From assembly GCA_022393335.1 (NCBI GenBank), contig JAJEKB010021880.1, positions 3,831,523 through 3,895,522 on the forward strand: a stretch of DNA of 64,000 bases, given 5' to 3'. The notes beneath the pieces were generated by a model. It was not told the origin of the DNA, searched no databases, and saw only the letters and a program-made list of their open reading frames with translations. Source of the DNA: Macrotrachela quadricornifera (lineage: Eukaryota > Rotifera > Eurotatoria > Philodinida > Philodinidae). The number at the start of each line of letters is the position of its first letter. Position 1 is the stretch's first letter. This document shows, one piece after another, positions 1 through 9,924 of the stretch. The translations under genes and the position numbers were made by a program.

Positions 1-454
1 TTGGTTGAATGTCCAATTCAATCAATACATAGTTAGTCTCTCTGTCCATTACTTTAGTTTTTATTGAGTTATGAAGAAGTATCGCAACCCCACCAAACGA
101 ATTTGAACCTTCCTGACTGATCCAATAATATGAAAATATTTTCGGTAGATTCCTGATTTTGGAGCCAACGCCCGTTAAGATGCAAATTTGTGGAGTGTAA
201 GTAGATATAAGTATGTCAAGATCAGTAATATGGGTACTTAGACATTGACAGTTGTAAAGGATGAGTGAAAGATTAATATCGGTTAGAGTAGGTCTATCTT
301 TACACCATTGTGTAGAAATACTAGATATTGAGGTCCTGCTATTCCATTCATCAACAATCTTCGTCAACGTATTCCTTTCTGTTTTAGTCCCATGAAAGGC
401 GTTACAAACATTTATATTTACATACGGTGAGTGATAGTGAAAGTTATAGTTCAT
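1..454 (-). CDS. LINE ORF2, endonuclease domain start (partial)
   Basis: The ATG at 454 overlaps the stop of the upstream frame (444-446) by 11 nt, and the frame is open to the window edge (151 codons). The translation reads like the beginning of an APE-type LINE endonuclease: residues NCQCLSTHITDLDILI, then ICILTGVG, then a segment with SQEGSNSFGGVAILLHNS. The family normally has a catalytic Glu in the ILxET position; here I read ILTGVG, so the nick-making activity may be lost or the clade may be divergent. Only about 150 residues of an expected 900 or more are present, so RT and any C-terminal nuclease lie outside the window. The frame relative to ORF1 suggests termination-reinitiation or frameshift expression, as in other LINEs. 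Confidence 0.75.
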   Translation of the reverse strand, partial: MNYNFHYHSPYVNINVCNAFHGTKTERNTLTKIVDEWNSRTSISSISTQWCKDRPTLTDINLSLILYNCQCLSTHITDLDILISTYTPQICILTGVGSKIRNLPKIFSYYWISQEGSNSFGGVAILLHNSIKTKVMDRETNYVLIELDIQP

Positions 455-1250
455 TTATGAGTTGTTCAGTCGAGTACATACTACGTTTTAGTACTTCCTT
501 TTGTTTAGCTGCTTGATTCTTCAGTTCTTTTTGATATTTGTTGAATAAGTGAAGACGATCGTTCAGAGTAATGGTGATGTCATTGATCATTGTACACGTA
601 ATATCCATAAGTTGTTGCTCCTCTTTATTCTTGTTGTTCCTATTAAATTGATTTAAAACTTTGTTAATCAATTGTATTGACTGAGCAATTGGTGTTAAGG
701 TTTCCGTGACTGTGGAAAAAATATCATTGACTGCTTCATCTTGTATTTTTATTTGGATATTGATTAGTTCCCAACGTTTTGTCATCTCTTGTATTTTATA
801 TTCACATTCATTTTTAACTTGATTAATTTTAGATTCATAATCTTCTTTTAGATTTGTGAACTCTTCATGCATTCTTCTTAACTCATTATTCCATATTGAT
901 GTTGTGGTATTTGATGATGATGGTAAACCAGAATTTGATTTAAGTGCAGGCCAATCACTATTACTACTTGTATTAATAATAGCATTTTCATCGTTTGAAG
1001 TTTTATGTTTGAATAATGCTACATTTTTATTCATCAATGTTTTTTCTCTTTTTTGATCACGAAATTGTTGTGGAATATACAGTTGAACATGGTAAGGTAA
1101 AAGATGAGTATTATTTTTTAATTGATGTATTAGCTCTTGTCTGAATTTGGATATAAATAAACATTTAAAATTTGTCGCTTCATGGTCACCACCACAGTGA
1201 TGACATTTGACACAACAATCTTTATGATTTATACCATCGTTTCTATCCAT
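444..1250 (-). CDS. LINE ORF1 distal part: zinc knuckle and coiled coil
   Basis: 268 aa from ATG at 1250. Residues 12-29 hold a zinc-knuckle-like cluster (CVKCHHCGGDHEATNFKC, Cys/Cys/His/Cys spacing), typical of gag-like LINE ORF1 proteins that bind RNA. A WPALKS motif follows near residue 99, then a long Glu/Lys/Asn-rich, coiled-coil-like stretch to the end. The frame overlaps the preceding frame by 22 nt and lies in a -1 relation to it. In related ORF1 proteins the RRM-like region and the knuckle are in one frame with about 70 more residues between them, so I infer a deletion or frameshift in this copy rather than a separate gene. Confidence 0.65.
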   Translation of the reverse strand: MDRNDGINHKDCCVKCHHCGGDHEATNFKCLFISKFRQELIHQLKNNTHLLPYHVQLYIPQQFRDQKREKTLMNKNVALFKHKTSNDENAIINTSSNSDWPALKSNSGLPSSSNTTTSIWNNELRRMHEEFTNLKEDYESKINQVKNECEYKIQEMTKRWELINIQIKIQDEAVNDIFSTVTETLTPIAQSIQLINKVLNQFNRNNKNKEEQQLMDITCTMINDITITLNDRLHLFNKYQKELKNQAAKQKEVLKRSMYSTEQLINEL

Positions 1251-2239
1251 TCCACATCTTCAAATTCGATTTGATTGTCAATAAATTTTAATATTACTGC
1301 ATTTTTTGCAGGTAATTTTTTTGGTAAAATTGGAAAGATTTTTGTTTTATTTATTTCATCTGGATATATGTTAATGTTACACATGTAAATGAACAATTCA
1401 ATGTAATTTGTGAAACAGATTAGGCACCCATTACTGTCAATCATATAATGATCAAAACCATAAGGTTGTTTAAAACTTGGATTTAATCTTTTAAAATCTT
1501 TTTCACTATGTTTTAGAAATTCTTTGACTATGATAGCACCATCTTCATGTTTCTTTAGTGGTGGATCACATTGGATTTTCAATGGTGGACGTTTATCTTC
1601 AACAGCGTATCTTAATGCTTGACGTGAGACGTGAACTTTATCTTCATCATTAGGTTTTTGTATATTGTGTTCTCTTTCGTCTTCTTTGTATGATTTTTGG
1701 CAGCAATTTTGACTGTGCGAAAGAAGCACATCGTCTGCTGAATTACCTTGTTTACCTTCCATGTTTGACATTTGTTGATTGTCATTTCTTCTTTCACTTT
1801 TTCGTCCCTCAGTCATATTTGACATTTCTATGTTGTTGTTTTTTTCTTCATTTTTTCTTCCATTCACTTGCGGTGATAAATGGCGTGTTTCGTTTTTATC
1901 GTGTTTACTAAGATGATGTTGTGAATTTGTTGTTTTTGTTTTTCCCTGGATATAAGTATCAGTTCGTGGTGCCTTGTTTCCTCTCTTATTGCTTCTACTA
2001 TTATATTTTTCTTGTGTGTCATCAGCTTCACCTTCAACTTCTGGATATGTATCATCGTTTTGATTATTATCGTCAATCTTGCTTTCAGTTCTTTTCAGTG
2101 ATGATTTAGTGTTAACATTCTTATTCTTTTTTTCTGTGGAAACATTTAATTGATCATAAGCTTGCAGGATAGTTCCGTGGTTGCATAAAAGATTCTTCGC
2201 ATCTTTGCTCATGTTTTCATAGTCCACATAAGTGGACAT
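1229..2239 (-). CDS. LINE ORF1 proximal part, gag-like
   Basis: 336 aa from ATG at 2239. The N-terminal 210 residues are low-complexity and highly charged (Asn, Lys, Glu, Asp, Gln). Residues 210-336 form an ordered segment with two blocks (IIVKEFLKHSEKDFKRLNPS and LPAKNAVILKFI) resembling the RNA-binding region of bdelloid and arthropod LINE ORF1 proteins. It ends at TAA 1229-1231, just after the second block begins, while the knuckle that should follow is in the next frame. Together they read as one ORF1 with an internal break. Its role would be RNA packaging for retrotransposition. Confidence 0.6.
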   Translation of the reverse strand: MSTYVDYENMSKDAKNLLCNHGTILQAYDQLNVSTEKKNKNVNTKSSLKRTESKIDDNNQNDDTYPEVEGEADDTQEKYNSRSNKRGNKAPRTDTYIQGKTKTTNSQHHLSKHDKNETRHLSPQVNGRKNEEKNNNIEMSNMTEGRKSERRNDNQQMSNMEGKQGNSADDVLLSHSQNCCQKSYKEDEREHNIQKPNDEDKVHVSRQALRYAVEDKRPPLKIQCDPPLKKHEDGAIIVKEFLKHSEKDFKRLNPSFKQPYGFDHYMIDSNGCLICFTNYIELFIYMCNINIYPDEINKTKIFPILPKKLPAKNAVILKFIDNQIEFEDVEWIETMV

Positions 2240-3469
2240 GAAAATTGATTAATTGAGATAATGGATAATAGGAAATGAATAGGAAATGTATATTTTAATG
2301 ATTTAATGAGTGCAATAAATATATCAATATAAATTACGACAGTATACAAGCGTTTATACAACGTGTTCGTGCTAGCGGAGGAGGAGAACGACGATGCGTC
2401 CACCTTCTACGTATGATAAAAGGAAAGTGATGTAATTAAATGATATCATTAGAACAAAGATATTGATTCGTGACTAGAAAAAGTACAAAATAAAAAGAAA
2501 AAAAAACCAGTAAAATGTCTATGTTGTATAAATATACGTTTTTGTTTTTTTCTTTTATCGAGAAAAGAATCGAAAGAAAAGACAAAACTGTATCGTGTAG
2601 CGTAATAAAAAAATGCATAGGAAATGTATTCTCCCACGCCTGAATCATTATGATGTGTATGATATACCATGGTTGATTGATTCATGTAAATAAACATGAC
2701 TCAGAGGAAACCAACTCCATTGAATATAAATACGTAGGATAACCTGCTTCAACTTCAATATATCTCAATATTAATTTTCATCGTAAGTATATATAATCAT
2801 CTATATATCAATTTTTCTGTATATGTGAAGCTCCAACCTCTGCCATGATATATTGTTTAAACTGTCCTCTATAATCTTTCTGTGGGAAACAGAACGAAAA
2901 TTTTTTCCTTTTATCTAAGTGAAGTTATTCTTACAATATTATTGATCAATATCGTTGTAATAGCGTTACGAAAAGATCTTGTTAAATTTCAATAACTCAC
3001 TTATGAAATATCAGTAAAAACTAGTAGATAGTAATTGATTTTTGATAGTGAGCCAAATGCGGTAGTTGTTGTAACGGTATTGCGAAAATCTTATCTCTAA
3101 CACAATTTTTATTTATATAATAGAGCAAAAGTTACGATAATACGAACATGAGATAAATCATCTACGAGTTCGGAATGAATTTTCTTCTCAATCATTCAAT
3201 GATAGATTTTCCTTCATTTTAGAAAATGGTCATCGAATCTCTTGGATTAGCACTATTTATTTCTAGATTGGGTGCTGATAAATTTTTCTATTTTGTTTAT
3301 TAGCTATACTAAGGAAATTCTTTCGCTATAATATCGCAGATTGTTTCATCTTATATACAATTTAGTAACTGAACATTCGATTCGATTTGGTTCGTCTGGA
3401 TCATATCTATTGACATACGTTTTTATTCTTTGCATCTTTTTAGAAGCGTTGGAAACGCGAATTATTACA
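2240..3469. other. Intergenic, no supported gene
   Basis: AT-rich sequence with only short open frames lacking recognisable domains. A pyrimidine run ending in TTTTTAG at about 3441 could be a splice acceptor for a 5' UTR intron of the next gene. The part next to 2239 may be LINE 5' UTR. Confidence 0.5.
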
Positions 3470-4840
3470 ATGCAAAGACACTTCATCCAGTTTTTATATA
3501 AAATAGAGGACGAATCAAGTGAAGAAGAACTGTTAACTCCAATTGTGACATGGAAACATGTCTGGCCTTCAATTGAATGTCACGAAGCTCTCATCAATTC
3601 TCGGTTCGGATATCTGCCTACGGAAATTTTAATTAAAATATTTCTATTATTATCTGTTCGTGATTTAAGTAATGTTGGACTCGTTTGTCGAACATTTAAA
3701 ATGATCACCGATCTCGATGATATATGGAAGAATAAATGTAAGAATACATCATCACATTATGTTTATTTGAAAAATTTTGAGAATCATATTGAAATGAAAT
3801 CAGATTCAAAATCGTTCAAACAGATTTATATGGATCGAATGTATACAAAAAATGCACGTAGGAGATCAAGTGCATACTTCCAAAAACAATTCTTTAATGA
3901 TTCATATCTTCCGAGACAAAGAAAAATCATGTTAAAAAACGTATGCTTAACTGTACTATTTTGGTGTTTTTCAATCTCATTCATTTATCTCCAGAAATAT
4001 ATATTTGGCTTGATTGGTGCAGGATTCTATGGTCCATCATTTTTTACATGGTATCAATTTGTGATTTTGATTGGAATAATCAGTATTATCGTTCAATTAA
4101 AAGAAACTATTGATAATTATACCATTGATGATGCATCATTTTGTTTTAGAAAACTTTTGTTTATTTTTAAAGTTTTTTCACTTTCAATTTTACATTGTTT
4201 CATATTTATTTTCTTTAGTTTTTCTTGTAAATGCACGAATATCTCTTTTCATTCAATTGAATATGTTTTATTCAATGTCATTAATATTTTATTTTCTTGT
4301 ATCTGTTATCATCAAGAAACGTCGTTTAAAAAATTATCATGTATAACCATTATAATAGATTTCTTCCTTGGTATCAATCAAGGAAAATTTATGGGTATAC
4401 TTATAATTTTATGTATTCTATACGGAATTATTGGATCATATTTCATTCTATTATATATATTTGGCATTCAAGAACATTTTATTAATTATTTCCCGTATTT
4501 ATGGAGTCCTTCTCTTTATCTTATTTTCAATGCGTGCATACTTGTAATACCTATCATATTGTTTTCTGGTGAAGTATTTTTGACTATTCAATACTCTAAA
4601 CTATTTAATCTCATATTCTGGATGGTAATAATAATGCCTATTATTCTCCAGTTTGGTTTATTACGATATCGACAATCTAGATTTTATCTTCGTAGTTTTA
4701 ATCCAAATTATATACCAATGACAATATTTATTCAAATATGTTTAACTCTTCTATATTATACAGAAACAAATAGAATATGGTGGATTTCAAATCTATTTGT
4801 TTTAATTGGTTCTACTTTATTTTGGGATAAATATTCATAA
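3470..4840 (+). CDS. F-box protein with multi-pass membrane C-terminus
   Basis: 456 aa from ATG 3470. The frame is open further upstream to 3341, but only from a TTG, and a splice-acceptor-like tract lies just before the ATG. Residues 47-90 are an F-box (FGYLPTEILIKIF, then VCRTFKMI and the DDIWKNKC end), which would recruit SKP1 in an SCF ubiquitin ligase. From residue 157 the protein is very hydrophobic, with about eight candidate membrane helices (near 157-177, 191-210, 229-252, 308-332, 347-366, 380-398, 416-430, 436-452) separated by short loops. So it looks like a membrane-embedded F-box protein, with the F-box on the cytosolic side. The C-terminal arrangement recalls TMEM185-like multi-pass proteins, but I cannot claim homology. 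AATAAA follows the stop at about 4867. Confidence 0.75.
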   Translation: MQRHFIQFLYKIEDESSEEELLTPIVTWKHVWPSIECHEALINSRFGYLPTEILIKIFLLLSVRDLSNVGLVCRTFKMITDLDDIWKNKCKNTSSHYVYLKNFENHIEMKSDSKSFKQIYMDRMYTKNARRRSSAYFQKQFFNDSYLPRQRKIMLKNVCLTVLFWCFSISFIYLQKYIFGLIGAGFYGPSFFTWYQFVILIGIISIIVQLKETIDNYTIDDASFCFRKLLFIFKVFSLSILHCFIFIFFSFSCKCTNISFHSIEYVLFNVINILFSCICYHQETSFKKLSCITIIIDFFLGINQGKFMGILIILCILYGIIGSYFILLYIFGIQEHFINYFPYLWSPSLYLIFNACILVIPIILFSGEVFLTIQYSKLFNLIFWMVIIMPIILQFGLLRYRQSRFYLRSFNPNYIPMTIFIQICLTLLYYTETNRIWWISNLFVLIGSTLFWDKYS

Positions 4841-6402
4841 AATATTATGAAAATATTGACGAACGAAATAAATTCTAAAATTATCTAACTATGAGAATAA
4901 ATTGTTGTTACTTATAAGTCGCATTTTTTTTCCCTTTATATATAGTATAAAAGTCAATATCAACATTCTAAGTTAAACTGGCTTTAAATCTCTTTCAAAT
5001 AACTTTATCTATGTAAAGCTTCCGCCAAGAAAATTTTCGGCTTAATTGGACAAAATTAAAAAAGGGCTGTCCATGATAAGGTGAGAACCTATAGAAAACC
5101 AAGGTTTCTCATAAAAAAACACGAAAATTGCTTTAGAGAATTTTTTTTTCGACCATGTGTCTCATCATTTTAAGTAGTCTGTCTGTGATAAAAATTCCAG
5201 TAACTTCTAAATTTGTCTTCTTGTTGAAATATTCTAATTACAATTGAACAAGATGAGAACGCAAGTGGATGTGTTCAACACTGTCTTCTGAATATACTTA
5301 GAGAATATTAATAGTTTGTAGGCATTATTTAGGATAAACTCATGTAGGTCCATTTTAATTTTAAAACGCGTTGCGATGCATTCATACTTTTTAATGCATC
5401 AGATTATGTTTACTAGTTAAAAGAAGCTATCTGTCCTTCAGTGAACATTTTCTTTTCGAAGTGCAACTGAATGCAGATTGATAAAGTTAGTCCAGTGTAG
5501 CTGCAGTTAAACAATTAATGAAGAAATTGCGTCTCAAGGAGAATGTGAATTACATGAATCTAGCGAAAAAAGTCAATGAATCATTTGATAAATTGGTAGA
5601 TCTTATTAAACAAATATAAAAAGATATTCGATTTTATCGAGAAAAACATTTTCATACATCTCAAGTTGTAGTGACGGATCTAGGATGTGTGGATGGACGG
5701 ACAATTTTAGGTAAAAATCACTTTTTGAGGATCATTCGAAGTAGTGTAAACTCGATTTTTCGTTCTATTTGGCTGAGAAAAAAAGAAAATTCTTCTTGAA
5801 GGCCGATCGCCTTGCTGTCCCTCCCCTAAATCCGGTATTGACTAAAGCTGATAAAGTAAAAGGTAAAATAAGATTGTGTGAATCAGTATTCACATGTACG
5901 ACTAAGATACTCTTTGGTCTCTTTGACTGTTCTATAGGCTTCGCCAGTTTTCGTTACAAATCCCCGTTTGTCTTCGTAAACGGTCGTTTATTACCTAGGT
6001 AGTGAAATTACTAATTTTGTTATTTCAAATAAAGAACGCCTCGTCTGAAAAACTCGACAATTGGATAAAATGACTTGCCATTCTATATGATATTAATCAG
6101 TTGGCACAATACTCACACAGAATCACAATCAATATCAAATTATGCACACCAATATCGATTTCTAATTTTTCTTCTGATATTGCAAACAAGATGATAATGA
6201 TCCTCTTTCAATATAAATTGTGCGACAAGTTGTTGACGACTACCTATCTGGTCATCTTTTATTTTATGAAAAGAGATAACGGACAGAAAAAAAACAAAAG
6301 AATTTCTTATCATGATACAAGATATTATTTATTATACGAAATAAAATATATTTTCTAACGCCACATAGATATTTACATCTACAGAAAAAAACCATTTTCA
6401 AC
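4841..6402. other. Intergenic with a diverged dispersed repeat
   Basis: No gene is supported. A 77-codon open frame at 5769-6002 has no domain. The stretch 5028-5222 resembles 40797-40985 inside the second hAT-like element: both carry a CTCATCA block after a CGA-rich stretch, a TAGAAAACCA-type block and a TGTGRTAAAAATT block, in the same order. They are members of one old dispersed repeat. Confidence 0.45.
5028..5222 (+). repeat. Dispersed repeat copy, homologous to 40797-40985
   Basis: Matched by eye to 40797-40985: shared segments in the same order include the ATTGGAC-type start, GAGACC/GAGAACC plus TATRGAAAACCA, and CATGTCTCATCA followed by GTGATAAAAATT. Divergence is high, so it is old. 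The class is unknown. Confidence 0.4.
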
Positions 6403-6864
6403 ATGAGTGAAAAACAATTAATTATGAAGTTTGAATTCTTACTAAATGAAATATTAATCGAATGTTTTGAATATCTTAACACTGTCAATATTTTTCATTC
6501 ATTTGATCAATTAAATAATCGTTTTAATAAACTTATTCGAACTATTCTATTACATTTAAATTTTGAAAATATTTCACAATCAATATTTAATCAATTTTCT
6601 ATAAAATTATCACAAAATCAAGAAATAAAACATCAAATTTATTCATTATATTTATCAAATAAAAATTCATATTGGCTAATTCAATCATTTCTTTCACAAT
6701 TTTCACCTAATGAATTTATTCATCTTCGATCATTAACTTTGTCTCAAATAACAAAAGAAAATATAAAAATCTTGAAATCAATGTTACCATTAATATGTCA
6801 ACTATCCTGTTTTGGCTTGATTGATCATGAACACAAAATATATGATATACTATTAATAGTATAA
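6403..6864 (+). CDS. Truncated F-box protein
   Basis: 153 aa from ATG 6403. Residues 10-50 form a degenerate F-box of the type common in bdelloid rotifers (LLNEILIECFEYLNTVNIFH, then a FDQLNNRFNKLI stretch and the LHLNFENIS turn). The leading Leu-Pro of the motif is Leu-Leu. Members of this family usually continue for several hundred residues with leucine-rich repeat-like strands; here the frame stops at TAA 6862 after the first such strands (LRSLTLSQIT). I see no obvious continuation downstream. It is either a truncated paralogue or a pseudogene; the intact 153 codons suggest recent truncation. The likely role, if any, is as an SCF adaptor. Confidence 0.6.
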   Translation: MSEKQLIMKFEFLLNEILIECFEYLNTVNIFHSFDQLNNRFNKLIRTILLHLNFENISQSIFNQFSIKLSQNQEIKHQIYSLYLSNKNSYWLIQSFLSQFSPNEFIHLRSLTLSQITKENIKILKSMLPLICQLSCFGLIDHEHKIYDILLIV

Positions 6865-7172
6865 ATTTATGTGATTAGTTATCAGAATACTATATATGTC
6901 TCAGGCGACCCATGAAAATGATATCAATAGGTGACACTTGAATTGATATTTGAAACGGCAATAGTTGATGCCTACTTGATCTATAAGGAAAATTATGACA
7001 CAAACCATGTGACCATGCTACAGTTTTCTGAATCTTGCACGATCATTACGTCTTAACAAGTTGTTAGAGGATGACATCCATCATCCTCTTCTCCTGCGCA
7101 TATATGTTCTTTCCTTTGCTTCATATATGTTCATACATGTTCTTTTTTTTCTTTTCACATATATTCACACAT

Positions 7173-7330
7173 GGTTTTTCCCTTTCCTTCACATATACTC
7201 ACATATGTTCACATATGGTTTTTCCCTTTCCTTCACATATACTCACATATGTTCACATATGGTTTTTCCCTTTCCTTCACATATACTCACATATGTTCAC
7301 ATATGGTTTTTCCCTTTCCTTCACATATGT
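7173..7330 (+). repeat. 44-bp minisatellite, about 3.6 copies
   Basis: Identical 44-bp units at 7173-7216, 7217-7260 and 7261-7304, and a partial fourth from 7305. Each starts GGTTTTTCCCTTTCCTTCAC and ends in three CACATAT-containing sub-units about 10-11 bp long. Flanks 7120-7172 and 7331-7410 contain degenerate CACATATG sub-units. The array is pyrimidine-rich on this strand. Because 44 is not a multiple of three, it creates open frames in all three phases, so those frames are not evidence of a gene. Confidence 0.9.
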
Positions 7331-7410
7331 TTCTCTTCTTCTTTTCTTCGCCTATATTCACATATGGTTTTCTCCTTCTTTTCACATATGTTCATATATG
7401 TTTTTTCCCC

Positions 7411-9755
7411 CCTGTCATCTCTTTCATCGGGATGTTTCCACTTCTGTTCATCTTTGTTCGCTCGTGCTATAAATAGCGCTGATTTCTGTGCAATAAATCA
7501 TCACATCTTCTGAGTTAGTCATCAGAGCGATCCGATAAGACGCACACTCACATACGTCATTTGAGATGCTGAAACTTGTTATGAAGCAACAATTAACAAG
7601 TAATTTGAAGCGTAAACTAACTGATCATAAGCTTGCAGAAAAGGAAGAATCTACGCACAATGTTTACAGACACTGTAGACTGCTATGAGAAAGGAAAGGA
7701 ACCACACACAATCAAGATAAAAGAGCTATGTGCCAGCAAAGAAAATAAAATTCTCTCGTTCTAATTGTAATTAATATTTTTATCTTGATTATTTTAACAA
7801 GAAATATCATGCTATCGAATAAAAGACTCAAAAAACATGTCCAGAACAGAGCAGATGACGTATTGTGTTTAACCTTCTGCCTAAGAAAAAAGCAAAAGAA
7901 AGCGATTCTCTATGCAATTTCTCGTAAAAATATCGCATTGCCCATCGGTGAGTGACATCGCCTCGAAAGGGTTAAACAAAATTAAAAAATATGCGAACAC
8001 AACTATATCGATATCGATTGATTCAGATAAAACTAAAACAGTATTGTTTTTTCCTGAGAAGTTTTACCCTCATCCACGATGATGCCTACTACAGGAATAG
8101 AAAAACAAACATATTTTATATAATTTCACTTATTTCTGTGCATGATAAAAACTTCTTCAGCCTGCTTGTTGAAATCCTCATTTCCTTCTGAGAAAATAAC
8201 TTTTATATAATTTTCTTATTTAATGAGCGTTGAAATACTTATTACTTCTTCTATTGAAATTTTCATAGAACAATTTCGAATTTTCTATTTGATTGTTCTT
8301 TGCGTTTCATTAAACACTCATAATATACAATTATAAAATAGCATTGTGTATCAAATACACAATCTGTAGCAATAAACAAGTTCATTTCTTTTTTCTTTCT
8401 TCGCTCGTCTTTATTTAATCTCTTCAGTTATCGACAATAATTCTATAGCTGAACATAGATTCTCTAGTTTTGTATTAATTCGTAAGTAAGTCTATATTAC
8501 TGTTAACACTGATAAAATAAATCCATATTGAACTGAAAAATATGACTTTTTATATCGGCATGATTCATCAATTTCGTATGATGTTATTTGAATACGTATC
8601 CAAACTACATTTGATCATATATCTTGTCAAAATCTGAAATCAATATTCAGTTTCATATAAAACAAAATAAAATGATATTTCTCTTCGAAATATAGACAAT
8701 AGTTTAGAGTTAATTTATCAAATATACAACTGAATATCTTCATTAGAGCTTGACAAAATAATCTGCTTCTTTTATTAATCAGAAAGAAATCTTTCTAACT
8801 AAAATTTTTAAAGAAAATAACGATAAAACTTCTCCCAAAGTGATAGTATTGACTTCAATGTAAAATTTCCATTCTCTTACAAATTGTCAAAAAAAAGCAG
8901 CACAAAGTAATTGAAATTCCCTTTACCATGATAACTATAACTGTTTACTTAGATATTCTTCGTAATATATATATATGTCATACTTATTTATTGAAGTTAA
9001 AGTTAGGAAGATTAGCATATAACAATCAAAATATTGATGAACTTAATTTTACTCAACTTAAGTTGTTTTTTTCGCAATCTATGAAAGAATATTAGTTTTT
9101 TTACTGATGTCAATAATTTTACTTGTAAACAGTTTTTCCAGGAGAGAGAAAATGGACTTCAGTTTCATGAATATGCCAGAAAATTACATAGAAACTTATC
9201 TTTCGTCCGTTTCAGTATCGAGATTTGATTTTTTTTTAGCTTGCAAAAATAGTTTTAGAATACGTCACCATTAGACAGATAAACTAACTATTAAAAAAAG
9301 CCTGTTTTCTTTTCAAAACTCTAATCAGGTGTTGAGCAATCATCCTATTCCAGAGTAGAATTAATACCCAAATGTTCAACATCGTAAAATAGAAAGTATT
9401 CTCCTTACAGATGTCAACATAGAATTTATTTTAATAAAAATATAATTTGATGTACAAGAATTGACATACTATGATAGAATCATGATTTCACTATTTTCTC
9501 TATCTATCGTTATTATTTTAGGGTATTTTGGATTAGTTTTAATATCAACCTGTTGAAGTCGTTCAAAAATTGAGTTCAATGTTCAGAAGAGTTTGATGCA
9601 GTTGGTTATTAAGTTATAAGCCCATTGCGTCGCTTTCCAAAGAAGTGTAAAGTCGAATAAAAGCTGATTTAACATTCAAATGACATACATTGCAAGTGTT
9701 TGAAGAAACACAAGAAAGATACAAGTGAAGTCAACTATTTTTGATCATTTATAAA
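7411..9755. other. Intergenic, no supported gene
   Basis: A CTATAAATAG box at about 7467 lies 27 bp before an AATAAA, a promoter/polyA-like pair without an attached gene. TCGCCTCGAAAGGG followed by TTAA at 7958-7975 resembles the right end of the piggyBac-type MITEs seen at 25663-25681. No convincing left end is visible. The remaining DNA is AT-rich with only short open frames. Confidence 0.4.
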
Positions 9756-9924
9756 ATGAAAATCAGAGATTTACTTATTTGGTTTCACAAACAAATACAT
9801 AATTACAATCTTTTTATCCCCGATGAAAATGAATATGACGATGAGAACAATCAACCAGAAGATCCAACAATAATTCTCAAACAACAAATATATGCTACTC
9901 GATTGTATGTTCCTCTTCTCATCA
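9756..9924 (+). CDS. Exon 1 of triple-module gene
   Basis: Start ATG at 9756; an in-frame TTG lies 15 nt earlier but does not fit. It encodes 56 residues: amphipathic lead (MKIRDLLIWFHKQIHNYNLF), an acidic DENEYDDEN patch, and ATRLYVPLLI entering the first membrane helix. The donor A|GTAAGT at 9925 is a strong consensus (phase 1). The following acceptor CTTTCAG|TA at 14415 restores the hydrophobic helix (ILYILFFIAL). The matching region of module 3 has the same helix without an intron, which supports the join. Confidence 0.75.

Larger units (their letters stand above)
1..2239 (-). mobile_element. Non-LTR retrotransposon (LINE), 5' half, partial
   Basis: Three overlapping minus-strand reading frames run 2239 to 1229, 1250 to 444 and 454 to the window edge. 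The first two carry a gag-like ORF1 (basic, coiled-coil, CCHC-type knuckle). The third begins an AP-endonuclease-like domain as at the start of LINE ORF2. The reverse transcriptase would lie beyond the left edge. No 5' target duplication is visible because only one end is in view. The clade cannot be fixed without the RT. Confidence 0.8.

Noticed and set aside
856..1056. Plus-strand ORF of 66 aa
   Set aside because: Antisense shadow of the LINE ORF1 frame.
5769..6002. 77-aa ORF starting MAEKKRKF
   Set aside because: No domain, no coding-like context, begins at a non-ATG codon.
7173..7330. CRISPR-like array
   Set aside because: Units are directly adjacent with no unique spacers, and the genome is eukaryotic.
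7061..7513. Three overlapping 100-150 aa open frames
   Set aside because: They are produced by the 44-bp repeat, read in all three phases; no start context or domain.
2151..7638. 17-bp identity (TGATCATAAGCTTGCAG) at 2151 and 7622
   Set aside because: Flanks do not match; one chance 17-mer is expected at about this frequency in 64 kb of AT-rich DNA.
7868..7975. Short piggyBac-type MITE between TTAA sites
   Set aside because: The right end looks like the family but the left end (CCTTCTGCC) does not pair with it; kept only as a possible solo end.
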